Part shown: positions 38,640-46,815 of the stretch, one piece after another
Position numbering within the stretch: position 1 is the first letter of the stretch
How the letters are laid out: each line of letters opens with the position of its first letter
Source of the DNA: CAIQQQ01 sp037445025
GTDB lineage: Bacteria; Pseudomonadota; Alphaproteobacteria; Acetobacterales; Acetobacteraceae
Direction: 5' to 3'
Length of the DNA stretch: 64,000 bases
Assembly (NCBI GenBank): GCA_037445025.1
Contig: JBBILI010000014.1
Coordinates: forward strand, 1 to 64,000
Notes under the pieces: generated by a model
The model's input: only the letters and a program-made list of their open reading frames with translations
Told to the model about the DNA's origin: nothing
Databases searched by the model: none
Translations under genes and position numbers: made by a program

Positions 38640-39698
38640 ATGAGCCAGTTCCACCGCCTCGCCGTGGCCGATCTGCGGCGCGAAACCGCCGACGCCGTCT
38701 CCCTCGCCTTCGCCGTGCCGGAGCATCTGCGCGCGGCCTTCGCCTTCACCCCCGGCCAATACCTCACCCTGCGCGCCACGCTGGCGGGCGACGCGGTGCG
38801 CCGCGCCTATTCCATCTGCTCGGCCCCCGCCGACGGCGAGCTGCGCGTGGCCATCAAGCACGTGCCGGGCGGCAGGTTCTCCGCCTTCGCCAACACCACC
38901 CTGCGCGCCGGCGACACGCTCGACATCATGCCCCCCGAAGGCCGCTTCGCCCTGCCCCCAGGCCGCCGCACGATCCTGGCGCTGGCCGCCGGCTCCGGCA
39001 TCACACCCATCCTGTCGATCGTGAAATCCACCCTGGCGGACGACCCCGCCAGCCGCATCGTGCTGCTCTACGGCAGCCGCGGCACCGCCGACATCCTGTT
39101 CCGCAGCACGCTGGAGGATCTCAAGGACCGCCATCTCGGCCGCCTCAGCGTCCAGCACGTGCTGTCGCGCGAACAGCAGGACATCCCGGCCCTCAACGGC
39201 CGCCTCGACGACGCCAAGCTGCGCCAGCTGCTGCCGGGCCTGGTCGATCCCGCCACCATCGACGCCGCCCTGCTCTGCGGCCCGGGCGGCATGATCGACG
39301 CACTCACCACCCCCCTCATCGCCCTGGGGATGCCAGCCGAGCGCATCCACAGCGAGCGCTTCACGCCCGCCCCCGGCACCGCGCCAACCCGCGCGCCCCC
39401 GGTCATCACCGCCCAGCCTTTCGCCACCGCCACCATCATCGCCGAAGGCCGCGCCACCGAGATCCCCCTCGCCGAAGGCGAACCGGTGCTCGACGCCGCC
39501 CTGCGCGCCGGGCTCGACCTGCCCTGGTCCTGCCGCGGCGGCATGTGCAGCACCTGCCGCGCCCGCATCACCGCAGGCGCCGTGCGCATGGATCTCAACT
39601 TCTCCCTCGAACCCTGGGAGACCGACCAGGGCTACGCGCTGACCTGCCAGTCCCACCCGACCACGCCCCACATCACGGTCGATTACGATCAGGTGTAG
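38640..39698 (+). CDS. paaE: 1,2-phenylacetyl-CoA epoxidase reductase PaaE
   Basis: A 352-aa NADPH:flavin/ferredoxin reductase that supplies electrons to PaaA. The FAD site is RRAYSICSA (about 60), followed by an NAD(P)-binding domain (ALAAGSGITPILSIVKS, LYGSRGTADILF) and a C-terminal plant-type 2Fe-2S domain with cysteines in CRGGMCSTC and a final Cys in LTCQSHP. Length equals E. coli PaaE (356). ATG at 38640. It closes the operon; paaZ, paaG, paaJ, paaF and paaK are not in the window. Confidence 0.96.
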   Translation: MSQFHRLAVADLRRETADAVSLAFAVPEHLRAAFAFTPGQYLTLRATLAGDAVRRAYSICSAPADGELRVAIKHVPGGRFSAFANTTLRAGDTLDIMPPEGRFALPPGRRTILALAAGSGITPILSIVKSTLADDPASRIVLLYGSRGTADILFRSTLEDLKDRHLGRLSVQHVLSREQQDIPALNGRLDDAKLRQLLPGLVDPATIDAALLCGPGGMIDALTTPLIALGMPAERIHSERFTPAPGTAPTRAPPVITAQPFATATIIAEGRATEIPLAEGEPVLDAALRAGLDLPWSCRGGMCSTCRARITAGAVRMDLNFSLEPWETDQGYALTCQSHPTTPHITVDYDQV

Positions 39699-39771
39699 GC
39701 GGCGGTTTGTTCATGATCGCGGAACCGTTCCCTCGTAATGTCGGGGCGACGCCATCACGAAAGCGAATCCC

Positions 39772-41244
39772 ATGAAGGCCCTGCGTGTCCTCCCCGCCCT
39801 CGCTCTGGCGGCCGCCCTCGCCACCCCGGCCCATGCCGACACCACGCCCGAAGCCGCCCAGGCGCTGCAGACGCAGCTGCACGACTGGCTGGCCAGCCTG
39901 CTGCAGCCCGCCATCGCCGTGCCCACCGACGCCATCACGGTGGTGCCCGAAGGCGATCATTTCCGCCTGACCCTGCCGGACCAGAAACCCCTGGTCGACC
40001 AGGGCGTCATCCCGCCGGGCACCGCGATCAGCCTGTCCGCGCGGCCGATGGATGCCGGCCGCTGGGCGATCGACGACCTGCAGTTCCCCAACCCGCTGCG
40101 CATCACCGCGCCGCCCCTGCCGGTGCCGCCGGCCCCGCCGGGCGCCCCGCCGCAGCCGGCGCCCGAACCCAATGTCATGACCCTGGCGATGGACGGGCTG
40201 CAGACCCATGGCGTGATCGACCCCAGCCTCGCCACCACCTCCAGCCTCGACCAGTCCAGCGCCGGCATGCATTTCACCAGCCCGCGCGGCACGCTCATCA
40301 CCGGCCAGATCAGCGCCAACAACACCTGGCAGCCCGACGGCGCCGGCCGCGTCAACATGCTGACCCGCGGCACCATCGCCGACTGGAAACAGACCACCGT
40401 CACGCCCGACGGCACGCCCGGCACATTCACCGTCAACCGCATCGAAATCGCCTCGACCGCCCGCAAGGTCTCGCCCGCCGCCTACGCCACCATCATCCGC
40501 AGCATCACCAGCTTCGCGCCGACCTTCGACAAGGACAGCGACAGCCTGACCCAGGACCAGCGCACGCTGGCCCACGCCGTCGTGGCCAATGTGCGTGACC
40601 TGCTCGAAGGCGTCAGCCTCACCGAAACGCTGAACGGTCTCTCCGTCCAGGCCGGCCCGCTGCTCGCCACCCTGCGCAGCTTCACCTTCGGCGAGGATTT
40701 CGCAGCCCCTGACGGCAAGATGTCGCTCGGCTTCCAGCTCGCCCTCGAAGGGATCGACTCGCCGCTGGTGCCGCCCGGCGTGTTCCACGACTATCTGCCG
40801 AAAAAGATCGTCCTCAAGCCGCGCGTCTCCGGCGTGCCGGTGCAGGGCGTGGTCGACCTCGCCAACCACGCCATCGACACCGACAGCAAGGACATGCCGA
40901 TGCTGCAGGGCGAGGCGATGGCCCTGCTCGCCGCCGGCCCGCTCAACGTGTCGCTGGAGACGCTCAGCTTCGACCTCGGCCCCGCCAGCCTCGACGGCAA
41001 CCTGTCCTTCGACATCGCCAGCCCCACCGACATCACCGGCGACGGCGACATCACTATCACCGGGCTCGACACGCTGATCAAACGCGCCAACACCACGCCC
41101 GCCCTCAAGCAGATCGCCCCGGTGCTGATCTTCCTCAAAGGCATCGGCAAGCAGGACGGCGACGAGACCAGCTTCGCCATCGCCTACGAAGACGGCAGCC
41201 TCAAGGTGAACGACACCGACCTGTCCAGCATGCTCCCCAAGTAG
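39772..41244 (+). CDS. Large secreted protein, unknown (DUF945/YdgA-like layout)
   Basis: A 490-aa exported protein. The signal peptide MKALRVLPALALAAALATPAHA is followed by long beta-rich periplasmic sequence (ITVVPEGDHFRLTLPDQKPL..., GTLITGQISANNTWQPDGAG, LNVSLETLSFDLGPASLDGNLSFDIASP) and a Pro-rich segment (about 118-140). The DGxLxFxI-type strands and a C-terminal IAYEDGSLKVNDTDLSSMLPK are reminiscent of DUF945/AsmA-like lipid-transport or envelope proteins, but this is a weak resemblance. Its stop TAG is the first triplet of element C3. It sits 73 bp after paaE, so it may be on the same transcript. Confidence 0.7.
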   Translation: MKALRVLPALALAAALATPAHADTTPEAAQALQTQLHDWLASLLQPAIAVPTDAITVVPEGDHFRLTLPDQKPLVDQGVIPPGTAISLSARPMDAGRWAIDDLQFPNPLRITAPPLPVPPAPPGAPPQPAPEPNVMTLAMDGLQTHGVIDPSLATTSSLDQSSAGMHFTSPRGTLITGQISANNTWQPDGAGRVNMLTRGTIADWKQTTVTPDGTPGTFTVNRIEIASTARKVSPAAYATIIRSITSFAPTFDKDSDSLTQDQRTLAHAVVANVRDLLEGVSLTETLNGLSVQAGPLLATLRSFTFGEDFAAPDGKMSLGFQLALEGIDSPLVPPGVFHDYLPKKIVLKPRVSGVPVQGVVDLANHAIDTDSKDMPMLQGEAMALLAAGPLNVSLETLSFDLGPASLDGNLSFDIASPTDITGDGDITITGLDTLIKRANTTPALKQIAPVLIFLKGIGKQDGDETSFAIAYEDGSLKVNDTDLSSMLPK

Positions 41245-41305
41245 GGCAGATGAAATCCGCCGCCCCGCCGCACAGCACACCACCGGCAGATTGCATCCGC
41301 CCTAC
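41241..41305. terminator. Family C element C3 between convergent genes
   Basis: Inverted ends GTAGGGCAGATG (41241-41252) and CATCCGCCCTAC (41294-41305). Both convergent genes end on the TAG of these arms: 41242-41244 on plus and 41302-41304 on minus. It is probably a shared terminator or a REP-type insertion. Confidence 0.65.
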
Positions 41306-43362
41306 GCTGCCCGCACCCAGATCGCGGTGTCGTGAAATACGGCGCCGCCCAGCGGCGCCGCCGGCTCATCGCTCACCAGGGCGTTGATGCCGACGCCGCC
41401 GGGGAAGTCGGCATGCGGCCAGATGCTCTCCACCACCACCACGCCGCGCTGCAGCCCGTCGAACAGCCTGGCATGCACCAGCACCTCGCCGCGCGCATTG
41501 CCCAGCCGCGTCAGATCGCCCTCGCCCACCCCCACCGCCGCCGCATCGTCCGGATGGATCAGCACGGTCGGCCGCCCCTCGCGCCTGCGCGCCCCCGCCG
41601 TCTCGCTGAAGCTGGTGTTGAGAAACTGCCGCGCCGGTGCCGCCACCAGCCGGAACGGACAGGCATCGGTCGCCAGATCGATCGCCGTCATATAATCCGG
41701 CAGACGCGGCATGGCGTGATGATTGGGCCCCAGCTTCGACCAGTCCGGCGCGAAGTGGAACTTCCCGTCCGCATGCCCGAACCCATCCACGAAATGCGCC
41801 GTCGCGAAATCCGGCGCCGCGTCCACCCATCCCTGCGCCATAATCGTGCGCGCATCCGGCCAGCCCGACGCCGCCAGCGTCGCGTCGATCACCTCCATCG
41901 CCGTCATCTCGAACCCGGGATGCACCGCCCCCAGGCGTGACGCCAGCCCCTGCAGCACCTCATGGTTGGAACGGCACGCGCCCGGCGGCGCCACCAGCTT
42001 CGGGCCGATCTGGATATGGCTGTGCCCGCCTGCCTGGTACAGATCGTCATGCTCCAGAAACATCGTCGCCGGCAGCACCACATCGGCCATGGCCGCGGTC
42101 TCGGTCATGAACTGCTCGTGCACGCACACGAACAGATCCTCGCGCCGGAAGCCTGCAAGCACCTTGTTGCTGTCCGGCGCCACCGTCACCGGATTGGTGT
42201 TCTGGATCAGCATGGCATGCACCGCAGGCCCGCCGCGCAGCTCCGCCGCCTCGCCGGTCAGCACCGCGCCGATCCGGCTCATATCCATCTGGCGAACGCC
42301 GAGGTCGCGCCGGTCGAGCCCTTCGATCAGCGTCTTGTCCCAGTGATAGATCGTCCGGTTGCTCCAGAACGCCCCGCCGCCGAGATGGCGCCACTTGCCC
42401 GTCACCGTCGGCAGGCAGGTCACCGCATGCAGACTCGCCGCCCCGTTGCGCGCGCGCGAGAACCCGTAGCCGAGCCGGATATAGGCCCGCGCGGTGGTGT
42501 TGTACAGCCGCGCGAAGCGCTCGATCTCCGCCACCGAAAGCCCGGTGATCGCCGAAGCCCAGTCCGGCCCGCGCGCCGACAGATGCGGCGCCAGATCCTG
42601 CGGCACATCGCTGTAGCGCTCCATATAGGCGTGATCGGCGTAACCATCGCGAAACGCGATATGCATGACGGCACAGGCCAGCGCCGCATCGGTGCCCGGC
42701 CGCACCGCCAGATGCAGGTCGGCCGCCTGCGCCGTGCCGGTGCGATACGGATCGACCACCACCAGCTTCGCCCCGCGCCGCTTCCGGGCGGCGGCGATAT
42801 GCGTCATCACGTTCACCTGCGTGGCCACCGGATTGCCGCCCCACACCACGATCAGGTCGGCCTCGGCCATCTCGCGCGGATCCGGCCCGCCGGTGGCGCC
42901 GCAGCCGGCGAGGAAGCCGACTTCGGCGATCATCGAGCAGATCGAGTTGCTCTGCCGCGAATACCCCATCACATGGCGCAGCCGGTTGATGCCGTCGCGC
43001 TGCACCAGCCCCATGGTCCCGGCGAAATAATACGGCCACACCGACTCCGCCCCGAACCGACGGGTGGAATCGAGAAACGCCTCCGCCACCCGGTCCAGCG
43101 CCTCATCCCAGCCGATGGCGCCAAACTGCCGGCTGCCCTTCGGCCCGGTCCGCAGCAGCGGCTGCGTCAGCCGGTCACGGTGATGCACGCGCTCGCTGTA
43201 GCGCGCCACCTTGGCGCAGATCACCCCCTGGGTGTAGCTGTTGGCCGCAGCCCCCCGCACCGCGCCGATCCGCGCGCCGTCATGCACCTCAACCTCGAGC
43301 GCGCAGGTCGAAGGACAGTCATGCGGGCACACCGAACGCCGGATCGCGGGGGCCACATCCAT
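41302..43362 (-). CDS. Molybdopterin (bis-MGD) oxidoreductase
   Basis: A 686-aa member of the DMSO-reductase superfamily. An N-terminal 4Fe-4S motif uses C12, C16, C20 and C49 (CPHDCPSTC and GVICAKV). MGD-binding stretches are VVWGGNPVATQVNVMTHI and LIQNTNPVTVAPD, and a C-terminal molydop-binding barrel is present (VLIHPDDAAAVGVGEGDLTRLGNARGEVLVHARL). NSICSMIAEVGFL lies at the expected Mo-ligand position. No Tat signal is visible, so it is probably cytoplasmic. The substrate is unknown; it follows VOC and SDR genes as the last of three. The stop lies in element C3. Confidence 0.92.
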   Translation of the reverse strand: MDVAPAIRRSVCPHDCPSTCALEVEVHDGARIGAVRGAAANSYTQGVICAKVARYSERVHHRDRLTQPLLRTGPKGSRQFGAIGWDEALDRVAEAFLDSTRRFGAESVWPYYFAGTMGLVQRDGINRLRHVMGYSRQSNSICSMIAEVGFLAGCGATGGPDPREMAEADLIVVWGGNPVATQVNVMTHIAAARKRRGAKLVVVDPYRTGTAQAADLHLAVRPGTDAALACAVMHIAFRDGYADHAYMERYSDVPQDLAPHLSARGPDWASAITGLSVAEIERFARLYNTTARAYIRLGYGFSRARNGAASLHAVTCLPTVTGKWRHLGGGAFWSNRTIYHWDKTLIEGLDRRDLGVRQMDMSRIGAVLTGEAAELRGGPAVHAMLIQNTNPVTVAPDSNKVLAGFRREDLFVCVHEQFMTETAAMADVVLPATMFLEHDDLYQAGGHSHIQIGPKLVAPPGACRSNHEVLQGLASRLGAVHPGFEMTAMEVIDATLAASGWPDARTIMAQGWVDAAPDFATAHFVDGFGHADGKFHFAPDWSKLGPNHHAMPRLPDYMTAIDLATDACPFRLVAAPARQFLNTSFSETAGARRREGRPTVLIHPDDAAAVGVGEGDLTRLGNARGEVLVHARLFDGLQRGVVVVESIWPHADFPGGVGINALVSDEPAAPLGGAVFHDTAIWVRAA

Positions 43363-43365
43363 CGC

Positions 43366-44112
43366 TCAGCGCCCGCCGCTGACCGGGATATTGGCACCGA
43401 CGACATAGCCGGCCTCGTCGGACAGCAGCCACAGCACCGCCTGCGCCACCTCCATCGCCGTGCCGATCCGCCCCATCGGCACCGTCGCCGCCAGTGTCTG
43501 CAGCCGATCGCCGACGCCGGCCTTGGCATGGATCTCGGTCTCGATCAGCCCCGGCCGCACCGCGTTCACGCGGATGCCGCGCGGCGCCAGCTCCTTGGCC
43601 GCCCCGATGGTGAAGCTGTCCACAGCGCCCTTGGACGCGGCATAATGCACCCACGCCCCCGGCGCCCCCAGGCTCGCCGCCACCGACGAGATCGTCACGA
43701 TCCCGCCGCCCGGCCCGCCGAGATCGGTGGCCATGCGCAAAATCGCCTCGCGGGTGGCATAGAACACGCCGTTGATGTTGATGCCGTTCAGCTCATCGAG
43801 CATCGCCCCGGTCACGCCGTCCAGCTTCAGCACCGGCCCGGTGATGCCGGCATTGTTCACCAATGCGGTGACCGGCCCCATCGTCGCGTCGATCTGGCGG
43901 AACAGTTCGACAGTCTGCGCCTCCGAGGCGGCATCCGCCTGGAACCCGCGGGCCACCCCACCGGCGGCCGCCACCTCGGCCACCAGCGCCTCGGCCTGGG
44001 CGGCGGAAGACCGATAGCTGAACGCCACGTGATAGCCACGCTGCGCCCCGAGCCTCACACAGGCGGCCCCGATGCCGGCGCTGCCACCGGTGACAAGAAG
44101 AACACGGCTCAT
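43366..44112 (-). CDS. SDR-family NAD(P)-dependent oxidoreductase
   Basis: A 248-aa classical short-chain dehydrogenase. Cofactor motif is TGGSAGIG (8-15), with NNAG in the middle. Catalytic Ser is in VTISSVAASLG and Tyr/Lys in YAASKGAVDS; the end ANIPVSGGR is typical of the FabG/SDR-C group. Substrate not predictable. ATG overlaps the VOC gene stop by 4 nt, and the molybdenum enzyme starts 3 bp after its stop, so the three genes form one operon. Confidence 0.93.
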   Translation of the reverse strand: MSRVLLVTGGSAGIGAACVRLGAQRGYHVAFSYRSSAAQAEALVAEVAAAGGVARGFQADAASEAQTVELFRQIDATMGPVTALVNNAGITGPVLKLDGVTGAMLDELNGININGVFYATREAILRMATDLGGPGGGIVTISSVAASLGAPGAWVHYAASKGAVDSFTIGAAKELAPRGIRVNAVRPGLIETEIHAKAGVGDRLQTLAATVPMGRIGTAMEVAQAVLWLLSDEAGYVVGANIPVSGGR

Positions 44113-44963
44113 CCCAGAACTCCCGGTGCGGTCCCGAGCACGAGCGATTCGAGCCCCGGTCCGTAACACATATTGGTCACGGTCGGGTCACGGTTGACCA
44201 GCGGCCGCGCGAACATCGGGTGGCGCATGCTGCGCACCTCGTGCTCGATCGTGCACAGCACCGCCAGCGTGTCGGGATCGACGAGGTCCTGAAACCGGTA
44301 CTGGCTCTGGTTGCTCTCCTCGGTGATCAGCCCGTGCCGCGCCAGCCAGGCATGCGGCGTGCCGAAATCGGCGAGCGAGATCTGGATATGCGCGCCGTCA
44401 TACTCCGGCAGCGCGCGGTCGGTCTCACGATAGACCAGCATTGTGCCCAGCCCGACCGGCACATGCGCCTCCGGCCCCTTCAGCACCGCCTGCGTGCCGA
44501 GCACGCGCTGATAGAACCGCACGATCCCCGGCGCCGTCCCCGGAGCCGTGTCCAGCTCCACCTGGGTGATGCCCAGACGAGTCGCCGGATCGGTGACACA
44601 GCGGATGCGGTTGCCCCAGGGACAGGTCACCGCGACGGCGGCGTTGGTCGCGCTGAAGCCGAACGCCGTCCCCCCCAGCTCCGCCGCCACCCGCTCCAGG
44701 CGCCAGGCGAGCTCGGCCAGATCCGGCACCGCCAGCACCGTCGTGCCGCGCAGCACCTGCGGCGTGCCGGTGGGCAGGTGGAACTGCGTCACACCGGCAT
44801 TGATCCACATGTTGTCCACCCCGGTGACGAGGTACGGGTCGCGCGTCAGCCCCAGCCCGGTCACATAGAACAGCGTGGCCAGCCGCTGGTCGGGAATCCG
44901 CGTGTTGACATGGCCGAACTCGACGATGTTGCCCACATTCTCCGCCGAACGATCGAATGCCAT
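44109..44963 (-). CDS. VOC-superfamily protein with two modules
   Basis: A 284-aa vicinal-oxygen-chelate protein. Two beta-alpha-beta-beta-beta modules are visible: EFGHVNTRIPDQRLATLFYVTGLGL (about 15-40) and ITQVELDTAPGTAPGIVRFYQRVLG (about 135-160). A His in the first and Glu residues later could bind metal, as in glyoxalases or extradiol dioxygenases. The first gene of the operon with SDR and Mo oxidoreductase, it suggests breakdown of a small aromatic or carbonyl compound (inference). GGGAGG sits 5 nt before the ATG at 44961-44963. A MarR gene is divergent. Confidence 0.8.
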   Translation of the reverse strand: MAFDRSAENVGNIVEFGHVNTRIPDQRLATLFYVTGLGLTRDPYLVTGVDNMWINAGVTQFHLPTGTPQVLRGTTVLAVPDLAELAWRLERVAAELGGTAFGFSATNAAVAVTCPWGNRIRCVTDPATRLGITQVELDTAPGTAPGIVRFYQRVLGTQAVLKGPEAHVPVGLGTMLVYRETDRALPEYDGAHIQISLADFGTPHAWLARHGLITEESNQSQYRFQDLVDPDTLAVLCTIEHEVRSMRHPMFARPLVNRDPTVTNMCYGPGLESLVLGTAPGVLG

Positions 44964-45072
44964 CGCTACCTCCCGTTTTGGCGATCGCAGCACTTTCCCG
45001 CCGGATTTCCAAGAGGCACCGGGGAGATCGTCCCTCCCGAAAGGTTTCAGGTGCATTTACCGTATCATAATC

Positions 45073-45082
45073 ATAACGTTAT
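45073..45082. promoter_or_regulatory. Candidate MarR operator ATAACGTTAT
   Basis: A 10-bp perfect palindrome in the most AT-rich part (45055-45120) of the 238-bp intergenic region between the VOC operon (-) and the marR gene (+). MarR proteins typically bind such dyads between divergent genes. It is placed about 110 bp from the VOC start and 120 bp from the marR start. Confidence 0.45.
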
Positions 45083-45201
45083 CGTGCGGAGTTAATTTAC
45101 CGTCATTGGTCTTATGTCCAGTATCAACGTCACAATGTGCCGGATTGCCCGACAGGATCGATCCGGTCTGGGATATGTGCTTTCCGATGAGGAGTTTCGG
45201 T

Positions 45202-45567
45202 ATGGGTCAGGCCTTTACGCCCGAGTTGGCTGTCGATGTGCTGCGCGACGTCATCGTGTCTCTGGTCAGGCGCGATGGCCCGGCGCTGTCGTCGCACCAG
45301 TTCGGGGTCTATCTCACCTGCTATCTGAAGGAGGGCGACCATACCGTCCGCGGACTGGCGGCCGAGCTCGGCGTGTCCAAATCCGTCATCACCCGCGCGC
45401 TCGACAAGCTGGGCGAGCTGGAGCTGGCAGCCCGCAAGACCGACCCGGCCGACCGCCGCAGCGTCATCGTCCAGCGCACCGAAGCCGGCCAGGCGATGCT
45501 GAATGATCTGCGCAAGATCGCAGCCGTCACCGCCGACAGCGTGCCGCAGACAGGTGCCCGCGCCTGA
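45202..45567 (+). CDS. MarR-type winged-helix regulator
   Basis: A 121-aa transcription factor with a winged helix: VRGLAAELGVSKSVITRALDKLGEL as the helix-turn-helix, then the wing KTDPADRRSVIVQRTEAG, with the Asp-Arg pair (DPADRR) conserved in MarR. It is short for MarR (usually about 140-150), with a truncated N-terminal dimerisation helix. ATG at 45202 is chosen because AGGAG lies 8 nt upstream; ATG at 45187 overlaps that RBS. It is divergent from the VOC-SDR-Mo operon, the likely target. Confidence 0.88.
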   Translation: MGQAFTPELAVDVLRDVIVSLVRRDGPALSSHQFGVYLTCYLKEGDHTVRGLAAELGVSKSVITRALDKLGELELAARKTDPADRRSVIVQRTEAGQAMLNDLRKIAAVTADSVPQTGARA

Positions 45568-45629
45568 TCCGCGCTGCCTGACCGCGTGGGCCTGGCTCGG
45601 CCCTGCGGTCAGGCAGCACGGCGATGCCT

Positions 45630-46670
45630 TCAGCGCGTCTTGGCGTCGATAAGCTTCTGATAGACATCGACATAATCCTGCGCCATCCGCCGTGAGGTGA
45701 AGCGCCGGTCGAACTGTGCCCGCACCCCGGCGCGGTCGATCTCGCCCAGCCGCCCGCAGGCCGCGATCGCCTCCTCGACGTTGTCGACGATGAAGCCGGT
45801 CACCCCGTCATCCATCACCTCCGGCACCGAGCCGCGGCGGAACGCGATCACCGGGCAGCCGCACGCCATCGCCTCGATCATCACCAGCCCGAACGGCTCC
45901 GGCCAGTCGATGGCGAACATCAGCGCCTTCGCGCCGGACAGGAATTCGGGCTTCTGCGCGTCGTTGATCTCGCCGATGAACTCCACCCCACCGGTGGACA
46001 GCAGCGGCTCCACCTCGGCCTTGAAGTATTCCTCATCCGCCTTGTCCACCTTGGCCGCCACCTTCAGCGTCACGCCGCAGGCCTGGGCGATGCGGATCGC
46101 GCGCTCGATGCCCTTCTCCGGCGAGATCCGGCCGAGAAACGCGAAATAGTCGCGCTCCTTGTCCACCTTCTGCGGCGTCAGCAGGTTCTGCGGCATGCCG
46201 TGATACACCGTCGCCGCCCAGCCGAGATCCGGCACCGGCGTGCGCTGGTTGTTGGAGATCGACACCAGCGGCACCTCGGGGAACATGCGGTACACCGCCG
46301 CGAACTCCGGCAGATCGAGCCTGCCGTGCAGCGTGGTCACGAACGGCACCGTCTGGCGCGAGAACAGCGAGTTCGGCCAGTAATCCACATGGAAATGCAG
46401 CACGTCGAACGCGTCACAGCGTTGGCGCACATATTCCATCAGAATGGCATAGGTGCTCACCCAGTCGCGGATCGAAGGGTCCAGCCGCAGCGCCTGCGGC
46501 CACACCGGCTCGAGCTTCGCCGAGGTCAGCGAATCGCCGCTGGCGAACAGGGTCACATCGTGGCCCATCTCCACCAGCGCCTCGGTGAGCGAGTAGACGA
46601 CGCGCTCGGTGCCGCCGTAAAGCTTGGGGGGCACGGCTTCGAACAGCGGCGCGATCTGGGCGATACGCAT
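45630..46670 (-). CDS. Glycosyltransferase, family 4 (GT-B)
   Basis: A 346-aa GT-B enzyme. The N-terminal acceptor domain is MRIAQIAPLFEAVPPKLYGGTERVVYSLTEALVEMGHDVTLFASGDS. The C-terminal nucleotide-sugar domain has FLGRISPEKGIERAIRIAQ and the E-x7-E motif in WPEPFGLVMIEAMACGCPVIAFRRGSVPEVM. Sugar donor and acceptor are unknown; soluble proteins of this subtype are common in Acetobacteraceae and rhizobia outside polysaccharide clusters. ATG at 46668-46670. It is divergent from the ABC exporter gene and shares 145 bp with it. Confidence 0.92.
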   Translation of the reverse strand: MRIAQIAPLFEAVPPKLYGGTERVVYSLTEALVEMGHDVTLFASGDSLTSAKLEPVWPQALRLDPSIRDWVSTYAILMEYVRQRCDAFDVLHFHVDYWPNSLFSRQTVPFVTTLHGRLDLPEFAAVYRMFPEVPLVSISNNQRTPVPDLGWAATVYHGMPQNLLTPQKVDKERDYFAFLGRISPEKGIERAIRIAQACGVTLKVAAKVDKADEEYFKAEVEPLLSTGGVEFIGEINDAQKPEFLSGAKALMFAIDWPEPFGLVMIEAMACGCPVIAFRRGSVPEVMDDGVTGFIVDNVEEAIAACGRLGEIDRAGVRAQFDRRFTSRRMAQDYVDVYQKLIDAKTR

Positions 46671-46815
46671 GGAGGGGCCTTTTGGGTGAGCGGTTACGGC
46701 AAAGATGGTAGATGCCGAATGTGGCGAAACTCCGCCACCCCCGGCCCCGAGACTGCCGCAATGCCGGCGCATGAGACAGCCTCGCTGACGCGGCCTGATG
46801 AAAGATGGCACGGAT

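Noticed and set aside
41962..44166. A 734-codon open frame opposite the molybdopterin oxidoreductase and SDR genes
   Set aside because: His/Arg-rich shadow of well-supported genes, with no start signal.
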